Part shown: piece after piece, positions 15,729-23,429 of the stretch | Layout: each line of letters starts with the position of its first letter | How positions within the stretch are numbered: the first letter of the stretch is position 1 | Program-made: the position numbers and the translations under genes | The notes under the pieces: model-generated | What the model saw: only the letters and a program-made list of their open reading frames with translations | What the model was told of the DNA's origin: nothing | Databases searched by the model: none | From: Chloroflexota bacterium | GTDB taxonomy: Bacteria > Chloroflexota > Limnocylindria > Limnocylindrales > CSP1-4 | DNA: 28,450 bases | Direction of reading: 5' to 3' | Assembly: GCA_021786265.1 (NCBI GenBank) | Contig: JAJYNP010000275.1 | Coordinates: 1 to 28,450 of the forward strand

Positions 15729-16555
15729 CAACCCGGCCGCTCCCCGGTCTCGGACTGGGCGAGCGGGTCGGGCGGGCCGGCGTCGGGGGCCGGTGCCGTG
15801 GACGGAAACCGGTGGCGCCCGCGCAGCGATTCCCAGCGCAGCGTCAGCACGACGAACAGCGCCTCGACCACGATCCGGCGCGACATCTTGCTGACGCCGG
15901 CCCTCCGATCCCGGAACACGATCGGAACCTCGACCACGCGCGCTCCCGCCTGTCGTGCCAGGTACGTCATCTCGATCTGGAACACGTACCCGCCGGCGTG
16001 GACCCCGTCCCGGGGGATCGCCTCGAGCGTCTCGCGGCGCCAGGCCTTGAACCCGCCCGTCAGATCGTGCGCCGGAAGCCCGAGGACCAGCCGGGCGAAC
16101 ACCGATCCGCCGCGGGAGACCAGCCGACGTCCGAACCCCCACTCCGTGACGCCGCCGCCCCGGGTATAGCGCGACCCGATCACCAGGCTCGCACCGTGAT
16201 GGAGCGGCTCCAGGAGCGACGGCAGGTACGCGGGGTCGTGCGACCAGTCGGCGTCCATCTGGACGATGCGGCCGGCGCCCCCCGTCAGCGCGACGCGGAA
16301 TCCGTCCAGGTACGCCCGGCCCAGCCCCTGCTTGCCGGGGCGGTGCAGGACCCGCACGCGTGGATCCGCGGCAGCCAGCGAGTCGGCCAGCGCGCCGGTG
16401 CCGTCCGGCGACGCATCGTCGACGACCAGGAGCGTCGCGCCGGGAAGCCGGTCGAGTATCGCCGCCGCGATCCCCGGCAGGTTCTCTGCTTCGTTGTACG
16501 TGGGCAGCACGACCCACGTGTCGTCGTACGCGGTGCCCGGCTCCGGTGAGACCAT
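15728..16555 (-). CDS. Polyprenol-phosphate mannose synthase-like GT2 (dolichol-P-mannose synthase family)
   Basis: A 275-aa family-2 glycosyltransferase that moves a sugar, typically mannose from GDP-mannose, to polyprenyl phosphate on the cytoplasmic side of the membrane. Motifs: VVLPTYNEAENL (15-26), VVDDASPDGTG (44-54), the metal-binding DAD in QMDADWSHDP (99-108), GSRYTRGGG (127-135) and GLPAHDLTGGFKAW (159-172), then PIVFRDRRAGVSKMS (211-225). It lacks the extra C-terminal membrane domain of longer members. Two starts compete. The ATG at 16588 overlaps the GH18 stop as ATGA. The ATG at 16555 lies seven bases after TAGACT and gives the more usual length; I prefer it but both may be used. 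The sugar is inferred from family. Confidence 0.88.
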   Translation of the reverse strand: MVSPEPGTAYDDTWVVLPTYNEAENLPGIAAAILDRLPGATLLVVDDASPDGTGALADSLAAADPRVRVLHRPGKQGLGRAYLDGFRVALTGGAGRIVQMDADWSHDPAYLPSLLEPLHHGASLVIGSRYTRGGGVTEWGFGRRLVSRGGSVFARLVLGLPAHDLTGGFKAWRRETLEAIPRDGVHAGGYVFQIEMTYLARQAGARVVEVPIVFRDRRAGVSKMSRRIVVEALFVVLTLRWESLRGRHRFPSTAPAPDAGPPDPLAQSETGERPG

Positions 16556-16562
16556 CGCGTGG

Positions 16563-16568
16563 AGTCTA
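16563..16568 (-). promoter_or_regulatory. Internal -10 element TAGACT for the GT2 gene
   Basis: TAGACT on the minus strand, seven bases (CCACGCG) before the ATG at 16555 and just inside the longer reading of the same gene. It would let the last two genes of the operon be transcribed without the two secreted-protein genes, as a leaderless message. Confidence 0.4.
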
Positions 16569-16584
16569 CCGGCCTCCGGGCCGG

Positions 16585-19500
16585 TCATGGGAAGGCCACC
16601 GGGTAGGCATAGCGGTTGGCGCGGCCGGCCGTGTCCACGCCGACGAGCGTGACGGTCGCCGTTCCGGTCAGCGCGGCGCCCGCGAACGTCGCACGGACGT
16701 GCCCGCCGCCCAGCGCCACGACCGAACCGGCCAGGGTCGCGCCGCCGGGGAGGGTCAGCGCGATCGTGGGGGCGGCCCGGAGGGGCTCGGAGGACCAGGC
16801 GTCGACCACGCATGTCGCGTCCGCGCCTGCGCCCGTGACCGAGGTCCGGACCATGAATGCGCCAACCGTGATCGGCGTGGAGATGACGGCCTTCCCGACT
16901 CGGTCGGTCGCCACGACCTGGATGGTGTAGGCGCCCTGCGGCAGCCACTTCCCGGTCCCGTCCCGGCCGTCGAACGTCCAGGTCGGCGTACCGGCCGGGG
17001 TCCTGCGCCCGCTCCACGCGGTCCGCACCACGCGGCCGGAGGCGTCCAGGACGCGCAGCGTGGTCGTCCCGGCGCGCGCCAGGATGAAGCTGACGCGGGC
17101 GGTGCGCGCGAGCGCGTCCCCGTCCTGTGGATAGAAGCGATTGGGCGATGCGACGAGCGACCGGACGATCCGATCCACGACGACGCGCGCCGTCGGGGCG
17201 AACAGGTTGCCCGCCGGATCGCTGGCGGTGACGGCGACGACGTAGGTGCCGTCCGGGACCGGCCGGCCCGCGGCGTCCAGGCCGTTCCAGGTCGCGCTGC
17301 CACCCGGCGGCGCGGTGCTACCCGGCGGCGCGGTGCTACCCGGCGGCGCGCTCCAGCGCACCGTGGTCCCGCTCTGGATCGTGATGGTGCCGCGCACGGG
17401 CACGGACGGCGACCACGTGAACGTGATCGTGTCCCCGACGCCATCGCCGTTTGGGCTGAGCAGGTTCGCGGCTCCGCCCGACGGATTGGTGGCAGCCACG
17501 ACGAGCCCGCCGGTCACGGGAACCGTGTCGATGGTGACGGGCACGTCCGAGGTCGCGATGTTGCCATACCCGTCGGCCACCGTGACCCGCAGCGTGTAGC
17601 CGCCGTCCGGCTGGCGGTTGCCGCTGCCGTCGGTCCCATCCCAGGATGCCGAGATCGCGGGGCCGGCGCCGCTCCACGAGCGGAGGACCTGCCCCGATGC
17701 GCCGAGCGCCGCCACCGTCCAGGAGACGACGCCGGGGCCCCCGCGGGCCGTGACCCCGTCAGAGTCGCGCGATCCGTCGCCGTTGGGCGAGAAGGCCGGT
17801 GAGGCAAGGACCGGCGCGCTCATCGTCGGGGGCGCCGTGGCGACGACCACCTTCGATGCCGACTGGACCGCGGGATCCTTCAGGTCGCTGCCCGGCGCGT
17901 AGCAGGTCGTGCCTCCCGCCTGCCCGGCCAGCACGAGATACACCGCTCCGTCCGGGACTGGCTGCCCGTTGATCCGTCCGTCCCAGTCGAACGCCTGGTC
18001 GCCCGCCGAGATGCCCGGCAGCTGGACCGAGCCGAGCGGCGCGAGGTCGGCGGCACGGAAGACCTGGAGCTGCAGCGAGTTCAGCGGGTTCCGCACGTGG
18101 TACGCGATGCGCAGCGCGTCGGCGCGGCCGTCCCCGTTGGGCGAGAAGCCGGGTGGCAGGTCCGCCGGACGTGCGCTGGGCGAACCGCCCGGCGAGTCGA
18201 CCGGCGTGATCGCCAGGCTGCCGAGCTCCGCGTAGACCGTGACCGCGTTGGGTGCCTGGCGCGGAGCCAGGTACTGCTGCCCATTGCCCGATCCCGCCAC
18301 CCAGACACCGGTATGCACCAGGCCGACCGGGTTCCACTCGGCCACCGGCGCAGTCGCCTGGTACCAGGTGAAGCCATCGCTGCCGGCGACCGGTCCCCCC
18401 GTGATCGCGACGACCTGGCCGGCCTGCAGCTGGCCCACCACGGGCGCGGTCACACTCGCCGACGCGCGCATGTTGAGCGGACCCTGGATCACCCGGGCGA
18501 AGCCGCCGCTGGCGAGCGCTGGCGACGGCGCCCACACGGACGAGACGTCCCAGGGGCCGACGTTGCCCCTGCCGTCGGTGGCGCGGACGCGGAACGCGTA
18601 CCCGTGGCCGCTCTGCGCCGCGTACGTACCGCCGGTCTGCGTGACGCCGGTCAGCCAGGCACCCCATGCCCCTCCGTCGACCGACACCTGGACGTCGTAG
18701 TTGCGCACGCCCGACCAGTCGTCGACCGCCGTCCACGAGACCGGGATCGAGGGGGTGTCCACGGACTCCGGCAGCACCAGGATGCCGGCATCGGGCGGGG
18801 TCGTGTCGGAGAGGAACTTGGCGGCGAGCGTGGCGGACAACTCCGGGAGACTGCCGTCCTTGCCGAGCGTCCAGACACCGGCACCCAGCAGGTTCATCCG
18901 GTTGACCAGGTCGAAGCGGAGGCCGAGGCTCTGGGCGTCGTCGTAGTAGAGCTCGCGCCAGACCGGGGAGCATCCTGCGCACAGGGACCGGCGGTACGCG
19001 ACCCAGGGGGTCATCTCGGTGGCGTCCCAGTTGCGGCCGTACTGCGCGGCGAGCGCCACGGCGTCCGTGTAGTCGACGGCCACCGAGTGCTCGTCCTTCA
19101 CGGTGATCGCGTTGGGCGCGTTCGAGGTCGTCGTCCAGGCGCGCCCGTAGTACGGCAGCCCCAGGATGACGTGCGATGGATCCGTGAGCCCCAGGAACCG
19201 CGTGACGCTGTCCCGGAGGTCGTAGGCGGGGCCGCCGAGCGGATCGACCGACCCCGCCCTGCCCGCGCCCGACCCCCGAAAGTCGTAGCCCATGATGAAG
19301 ACCGCGTCGGCCGCGCCCGGAGCCGTCAGGGCGGCGATGTCGTAGCCGTCGGCGCCCGCGGTGGAGTCGAACACCAGCGAGTAACCCGGGCCGGCGGCCG
19401 TCAGCGCCGCCCGCAGCTGACGCACGAGGGCCACGAAGTTGGCGCTCTGCCCGCTCGGGATGGGCTCGAAATCGAGGTTGACCCCGTCAACGCCGCGCGA

Positions 19501-20259
19501 CGTCACCGCGGAGACGATCTGGGCGACCATTGTCGAGCGCGCAGAAGGACTCGCCAGCAGCGCCCGCTCGGCGGACAGCTGCGCGCTCGTCCATCCGAAA
19601 CGCTCGACGCTCACCAGGACCTTCGTGCCGTGCTGGTGGGCCTGGTCGATGACGTCGCTCAGGTTGCCGCTCCTCCAGCCGGTCCAGCCTCCATCCGTGG
19701 TGACCAGGGTCCCGTCGGCGTTGGCCGCCAGGCCGAAATACGCGATCGTCGAGAGCACCGACCAGTTGAGGGCGAGATCGGCGCTCCCGAGCTCCCAGTA
19801 CGGCAGGAAGCCGAGCACCTCCCGCCGGAGCCCGGTCGGGGTGACCTCTGCCTGCAGCTGCATGGCGGCCGCGAGGTGCGCCGGTGCCACGGCCCGCACG
19901 GATGCGCGGCCGGCCGACGGGGCGGTCGGGGAGAGGCGCGGGCGCAGCGGGACGGTGGCCGCCCGGAAGGCGAGCAGGTGCGGCCGGTCTGCCGCGTGCG
20001 TCATTGCATCGAGGTACTGCTGGCTTGGGCCGGAACCCTGGCCGGCGGTGGCCGTCGCCGGGGCCAGGGGATCCGCCCTCGGCGGGACGGAGGCCGTCGC
20101 CGGGACGGAGGCCGGATCGGCCGGACGGACGGGGAGCTGTGCTGCCGGCGCGAGCGGGGCCGAATGCACCGATGCGGGCAACGTGCCCGCCCACGCCGGG
20201 CCGGCCGCGCCTGCCATCACGGCAAGCAGGCACGCGACTACGGCGACGGCGCTTCGCAC
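16585..20259 (-). CDS. Secreted GH18 protein with fn3-like, SH3b-like and FlgD-Ig domains
   Basis: A 1224-aa exported protein. Signal peptide 1-24 (hydrophobic core, then PAWA-G). Pro/Ala linker to about 140. GH18 barrel at about 147-485 with the catalytic motif DGVNLDFE (258-265), E265 being the acid/base; it should cleave chitin or other GlcNAc-containing glycans. Then an fn3-like domain (about 487-578), an SH3b-like domain (586-655, GPLNMRASASVTAPVVGQL) and four FlgD-Ig-like domains marked by SPNGDG or YPQDGD (705, 823, 935, 1043). A final beta domain (about 1133-1224) is shared with the neighbouring gene. The GTG start has GGGAGG ten bases upstream. It stands 67 bp after the caspase-like gene. 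Substrate and surface anchoring are inferred; no LPXTG motif or membrane tail is present. Confidence 0.88.
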   Translation of the reverse strand: MRSAVAVVACLLAVMAGAAGPAWAGTLPASVHSAPLAPAAQLPVRPADPASVPATASVPPRADPLAPATATAGQGSGPSQQYLDAMTHAADRPHLLAFRAATVPLRPRLSPTAPSAGRASVRAVAPAHLAAAMQLQAEVTPTGLRREVLGFLPYWELGSADLALNWSVLSTIAYFGLAANADGTLVTTDGGWTGWRSGNLSDVIDQAHQHGTKVLVSVERFGWTSAQLSAERALLASPSARSTMVAQIVSAVTSRGVDGVNLDFEPIPSGQSANFVALVRQLRAALTAAGPGYSLVFDSTAGADGYDIAALTAPGAADAVFIMGYDFRGSGAGRAGSVDPLGGPAYDLRDSVTRFLGLTDPSHVILGLPYYGRAWTTTSNAPNAITVKDEHSVAVDYTDAVALAAQYGRNWDATEMTPWVAYRRSLCAGCSPVWRELYYDDAQSLGLRFDLVNRMNLLGAGVWTLGKDGSLPELSATLAAKFLSDTTPPDAGILVLPESVDTPSIPVSWTAVDDWSGVRNYDVQVSVDGGAWGAWLTGVTQTGGTYAAQSGHGYAFRVRATDGRGNVGPWDVSSVWAPSPALASGGFARVIQGPLNMRASASVTAPVVGQLQAGQVVAITGGPVAGSDGFTWYQATAPVAEWNPVGLVHTGVWVAGSGNGQQYLAPRQAPNAVTVYAELGSLAITPVDSPGGSPSARPADLPPGFSPNGDGRADALRIAYHVRNPLNSLQLQVFRAADLAPLGSVQLPGISAGDQAFDWDGRINGQPVPDGAVYLVLAGQAGGTTCYAPGSDLKDPAVQSASKVVVATAPPTMSAPVLASPAFSPNGDGSRDSDGVTARGGPGVVSWTVAALGASGQVLRSWSGAGPAISASWDGTDGSGNRQPDGGYTLRVTVADGYGNIATSDVPVTIDTVPVTGGLVVAATNPSGGAANLLSPNGDGVGDTITFTWSPSVPVRGTITIQSGTTVRWSAPPGSTAPPGSTAPPGGSATWNGLDAAGRPVPDGTYVVAVTASDPAGNLFAPTARVVVDRIVRSLVASPNRFYPQDGDALARTARVSFILARAGTTTLRVLDASGRVVRTAWSGRRTPAGTPTWTFDGRDGTGKWLPQGAYTIQVVATDRVGKAVISTPITVGAFMVRTSVTGAGADATCVVDAWSSEPLRAAPTIALTLPGGATLAGSVVALGGGHVRATFAGAALTGTATVTLVGVDTAGRANRYAYPVAFP
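17302..17350. repeat. 18-bp in-frame minisatellite within the GH18 gene
   Basis: The unit ACCCGGCGGCGCGGTGCT occurs twice exactly (17302-17319, 17320-17337) and a third time in part (17338-17350). On the coding strand it specifies APPGST repeats at about residues 971-987, in a loop of the third FlgD-Ig domain. Copy number is a multiple of three bases, so changes keep the frame. Confidence 0.8.
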
Positions 20260-20326
20260 CGGGCTTCAACCTCCCTCATCCGTCGCGTTGCCGCTCGCCC
20301 CCAGCAAGGACGAGCGGGCGCCGCCG

Positions 20327-22222
20327 CTACCGCAGCTCGACGCTGGCGCTCGCGGCAAGGTCGTGGCCCGCGCGGTCGGTGCCGAGGACGACGAGCCGGA
20401 CGGCCCCGACCGGTCCCGCGCGCAGCCGGAACACCGCGCGGTAGCCGAGCGTCCCGGTCGCCCTGGCGGCCACGACGTACGGCGCGACGCCGGGCTGGAC
20501 CACGAGCAGGCGGGGCGCCGTGCGCAGGGGCTCCGCGGCCGTGATCGACAGGGCCAGCGTCTTCCCGGCCGTCGCGGTCCCCGCCGACAGGGCCAGGCGG
20601 AACGGCGTCAGCCAGATCGCGCTCCGCATCAGGACCGTGCCGGCCGCCGTGGTCGCGGCGATCGTCGAGAGGTATTGCCCCACCGGCATGCGCGACAACC
20701 CGGTGGATCCCGGCGCGTAGCCCATCCCGTCCCATGGCAGGGTCCACGTCCCGGGCGGCGTGGGGCGCGCCTCCCAGAGGGTACGGACCACCCGTCCCGA
20801 GGAATCGGTCACGGCCCAGGTGACGGTGGCGGGCTGCGTGAGCGTCACGGATAGCGAGGTAGTGTCGGCGACCTGGTCTCCGTCGAGCGGATAGAAGATC
20901 GCGGGTGCCACGCGGGGCGACCTGATCGCGGTGAGGACGCGGGTTCTCACCGTGCGTGCGGCGCCCGGGATGCCCGTCTCACCGAGCGGCGCGGCCACCA
21001 GCGAGTACGCGCCGTCCGGCACGATCGCACCGCCGTCGCCAAGCCCGTCCCAGGAGAAGCGACCGCTGGCCGGCATCGCGGGGAGGACCATGCGGCGCAC
21101 CACGGCGCCGGACGCCGACGCGACGGCCACGTCCAGCGTGCCGGGCGCGGTCATCGCGTACGACACCACCAGCGCGTCCGAGATGCCGTCGCCGTTCGGC
21201 GTGAAGACCGACGGGGCGACCAGGGAGGTCAGCACGGGGACCGGGACGGGCGGGACCCCCGACACGGGAGCCGGCACGGCGGCAGGCGATGGCACGGCGG
21301 CAGGCGACGACGGCCCGGCCACGACCGCCGGCGCCGGGGCGGCCGGCGAGGGGGTGAGGCTCGGTGCTGCGGCCTGGAGAGGAGAGGGCGTGCCGGCGCC
21401 GCCGATGACCGCCGAGGAGAGGAGATCCAGGTTGCCGGCGAGCGACCGATAGAAGCCGGACGTCGCGGAATCCGGGTCGAGATGCAGGCGGGCGCCCGGC
21501 GTGCGGACGGAAGCCGTCACGATCGGAGCCACGCCGACGCCGCCGGTCGACACGAACAGCTGATCGAGCGTCTGGGTCGGGCCGAAGAGCGCGTCCACGA
21601 TGCCGCCCGCGTCCTGCGTTCCCAGCGCGAGGACGGCGGAGGCGCCGCCCGCGATGAACCCCGCGGCGAAGTTGTCGACGCGTTCCACCGCGACCGCCTG
21701 GGTGGGCTGGGGAAGGCCGGGTTCGCTGTTGCCGCTCGCGTAGCACAGGTGGTTGAGCAGCACCAGGGAGTCCGCCGCCAGGTGCAGGGTCGCCATGTAC
21801 TGCTCGCCGTAGTACTGGACCTGGTCGTCGGCGGCGCCGTCCACGGGGTCGAGCCCCATCCCGTCCTGCCGGTCGCGCATCAGGGTCGTCGTGTACGGCG
21901 AGGGGTAGCCGTTGCCGTGCCCCAGGTAGATGAGGACGTTGGCGCCTGCCGCGGCGGCGGACACCTCGGCCCAGGTGGCATGGGGATGGAACACCCGGAC
22001 GACCTGGGCGCCATGCGCCGCCGCGTCCTGCGCGATCGCCTCGCCCCACTGCAGGTTGCTCGCGGTGAGCGAGTGGGTGGGGCCCACGACCACCACGATC
22101 TTCGGCTGCACGGCGGCCCGGGCCGCCGGAACGGCCAGCGGGAGACCGGCCGGGATCACCATGGGACCGAGCAGCGCGACGGCGAGCGCGGCAACGAGGA
22201 CGGCGAACGGTCGATGGTGCAT
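20327..22222 (-). CDS. Secreted protein with caspase-type His/Cys dyad and FlgD-Ig domains
   Basis: A 631-aa exported protein. Signal peptide 1-36 (ending ARA-AV). The first domain (about 38-270) alternates strands and helices: KIVVVVGPTH (41-50), then NVLIYLGHGNGYPSP (95-109) with H102, then SLVLLNHLCYASGN (152-165) with C160, then GGASAVLALGTQDA (192-205). A strand ending in a GHG and a second ending in a Cys is the layout of caspase-fold peptidases (gingipain, clostripain, CHAT), so I propose a cysteine-peptidase-like domain. Activity is unproven. A Pro/Ala linker (277-330) leads to two FlgD-Ig-like domains (about 337-430 with TPNGDG, 436-535) and a C-terminal beta domain shared with the GH18 protein. 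ATG at 22222 has a weak GGAG upstream. First gene of a four-gene operon. Confidence 0.75.
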   Translation of the reverse strand: MHHRPFAVLVAALAVALLGPMVIPAGLPLAVPAARAAVQPKIVVVVGPTHSLTASNLQWGEAIAQDAAAHGAQVVRVFHPHATWAEVSAAAAGANVLIYLGHGNGYPSPYTTTLMRDRQDGMGLDPVDGAADDQVQYYGEQYMATLHLAADSLVLLNHLCYASGNSEPGLPQPTQAVAVERVDNFAAGFIAGGASAVLALGTQDAGGIVDALFGPTQTLDQLFVSTGGVGVAPIVTASVRTPGARLHLDPDSATSGFYRSLAGNLDLLSSAVIGGAGTPSPLQAAAPSLTPSPAAPAPAVVAGPSSPAAVPSPAAVPAPVSGVPPVPVPVLTSLVAPSVFTPNGDGISDALVVSYAMTAPGTLDVAVASASGAVVRRMVLPAMPASGRFSWDGLGDGGAIVPDGAYSLVAAPLGETGIPGAARTVRTRVLTAIRSPRVAPAIFYPLDGDQVADTTSLSVTLTQPATVTWAVTDSSGRVVRTLWEARPTPPGTWTLPWDGMGYAPGSTGLSRMPVGQYLSTIAATTAAGTVLMRSAIWLTPFRLALSAGTATAGKTLALSITAAEPLRTAPRLLVVQPGVAPYVVAARATGTLGYRAVFRLRAGPVGAVRLVVLGTDRAGHDLAASASVELR

Positions 22223-22308
22223 GGCAACGCTCCAGGCGGGTTCGCGCGGCCACCGCTCGGCCAAGGCGCCCTGCGGCGGTCGACCCAGCCTGCTCGTCCC
22301 GGGACGCC

Positions 22309-22330
22309 GGGACCATCGCGCGATGGTCCC
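22309..22330. promoter_or_regulatory. 22-bp perfect palindrome in a divergent intergenic region
   Basis: GGGACCATCG (22309-22318) and CGATGGTCCC (22321-22330) flank a central CG, so all 22 bases are self-complementary. It lies 86 bp upstream of the caspase-like gene and 148 bp upstream of the SDR gene, which diverge. A regulator binding both operons, or a cruciform, is possible. The 12-mer palindrome CGTCCCGGGACG is close by (22295-22306). I see no recognisable -10 box in 22223-22478. Confidence 0.45.
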
Positions 22331-22478
22331 CGTGGGCATGGCCCGATCGGTGCACGGGCGGACACCGCGCGCCGATCGGCCGGCGCCCGTGCCGTGGCCC
22401 GGGCGACACTCCGTGCGCCGACGCCGCCCCGGGCGGCAACGTGGCAGCATGAGGACCCACTTCCGAACGGAGGCAGGC

Positions 22479-23378
22479 ATGGATCTCGGTCTGGATGGGC
22501 GGGTCGCGCTGGTGGTCGGGGCCAGCCGCGGCCTTGGCAGGGCTTCGGCTCTCGAGCTGCTGCGCGAGGGCGCCTCGGTGATGCTCGCGGCGCGCGACGA
22601 AGTGGCACTCGCGACGGCGGCCACGGAGCTCGCCGCCGACGTCGAGCAGGCACCCACGGGCAGTGGGAGACTCGACCCCGTCACGGCCGATGACGCCGAC
22701 ATCTGGCTCGCCGCGGGCCGGGGCCGGAGACCGCCCCGCGAGCGGGTCGCCTGGGTGGCCGGGGACGTCGCCCTGCCGGAGACCGCCGAGCGCCTGGTCC
22801 GGACGACCATGGACCGCTTCGGCCGGCTCGACGTCCTGGTCGTGAACGCGGGCGGTCCGCCCCCGGGCCCGTTCGAGGCGATCGCCGAGGACCAGTGGCG
22901 CCACTCGGTGGACCTGACCTTCCTGTCCGCGGTGCGCCTCGTCCGGGCTGCTCTGCCCTGCCTGCGGGACGAGCGGGTGCGCGGCGCCGGCGGCGGCCGG
23001 ATCGTGTTCATCGAGAGCGGCAGCGTCAAGCAGCCGGTCGCCAACCTGATCACGAGCAACTCGCTCCGGTCGGCGGTCCAGGGGCTCATGAAGACGCTCT
23101 CGATCGAGCTGGCGCCGGACGGGATCCTGGTGAACGCCGTCGGTCCGGGGCGTCTCAACACGGAGCGGATCCGGCAGCTGGACCGCGACACCGCGGCGCG
23201 CACCGGGCGGTCGGAGGACGATGTGCGGGCGGAACAGGCGCGCACGATCCCGCTGGGACGGTACGGCGATCCGGCCGAGCTGGGGGCTGTGGTGGCGTTC
23301 CTGGCCTCGTCCCGCGCGAGCTACGTGACCGGGAGTCTGATCCCCGTGGACGGGGGGCAGATCCGCTCGATGCTGTAG
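22479..23378 (+). CDS. Atypical SDR-family oxidoreductase (BKR-like, catalytic Tyr/Lys replaced)
   Basis: A 299-aa short-chain dehydrogenase/reductase-family protein. The cofactor motif GASRGLG (14-20), NAGG (123-126) and C-terminal YVTGSLIPVDGG (282-293) are present. The active-site helix reads GSVKQPVANLITSNSLRSAV (181-200), where normal SDRs have YxxxK. This matches a known divergent subgroup annotated as 3-oxoacyl-ACP reductase-like, which lacks the perfect tetrad, so real chemistry is uncertain. Residues about 54-90 form an extra segment between the second and third strands. ATG at 22479 has GGAGG five bases upstream; an ATG ten codons earlier (22449) is possible. The UDP-sugar dehydrogenase gene follows 51 bp later and has its own -10 box. 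Confidence 0.82.
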   Translation: MDLGLDGRVALVVGASRGLGRASALELLREGASVMLAARDEVALATAATELAADVEQAPTGSGRLDPVTADDADIWLAAGRGRRPPRERVAWVAGDVALPETAERLVRTTMDRFGRLDVLVVNAGGPPPGPFEAIAEDQWRHSVDLTFLSAVRLVRAALPCLRDERVRGAGGGRIVFIESGSVKQPVANLITSNSLRSAVQGLMKTLSIELAPDGILVNAVGPGRLNTERIRQLDRDTAARTGRSEDDVRAEQARTIPLGRYGDPAELGAVVAFLASSRASYVTGSLIPVDGGQIRSML

Positions 23379-23391
23379 GGGTCGTCCCGGG

Positions 23392-23397
23392 TACCAT
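23392..23397 (+). promoter_or_regulatory. -10 element TACCAT before the UDP-sugar dehydrogenase gene
   Basis: TACCAT, followed by CGCCGCG and then ACATCC, in the 51-bp gap after the SDR stop. A transcript starting near 23404 would carry a short leader with AGGAG (23419-23423) six bases before the GTG. The seven bases after the box resemble those after 10808-10813. Confidence 0.4.
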
Positions 23398-23429
23398 CGC
23401 CGCGACATCCGTCGCGACAGGAGTCGCCC

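Noticed and set aside
12702..16169. 1155-codon plus-strand frame
   Set aside because: Crosses the DUF3048 gene in another frame and runs antisense to two recognisable glycosyltransferase genes; composition is Arg/Pro/Gly-rich with no domain.
16588..16588. ATG at 16588 as the only start of the GT2 gene
   Set aside because: Kept as an alternative. The 16555 start has a well-placed -10 box and the usual N-terminal length, so I did not use the longer form.
18097..20544. 815-codon plus-strand frame opposite the GH18 gene
   Set aside because: No domain recognised; the minus strand carries a signal peptide, the GH18 motif and four FlgD-Ig domains.
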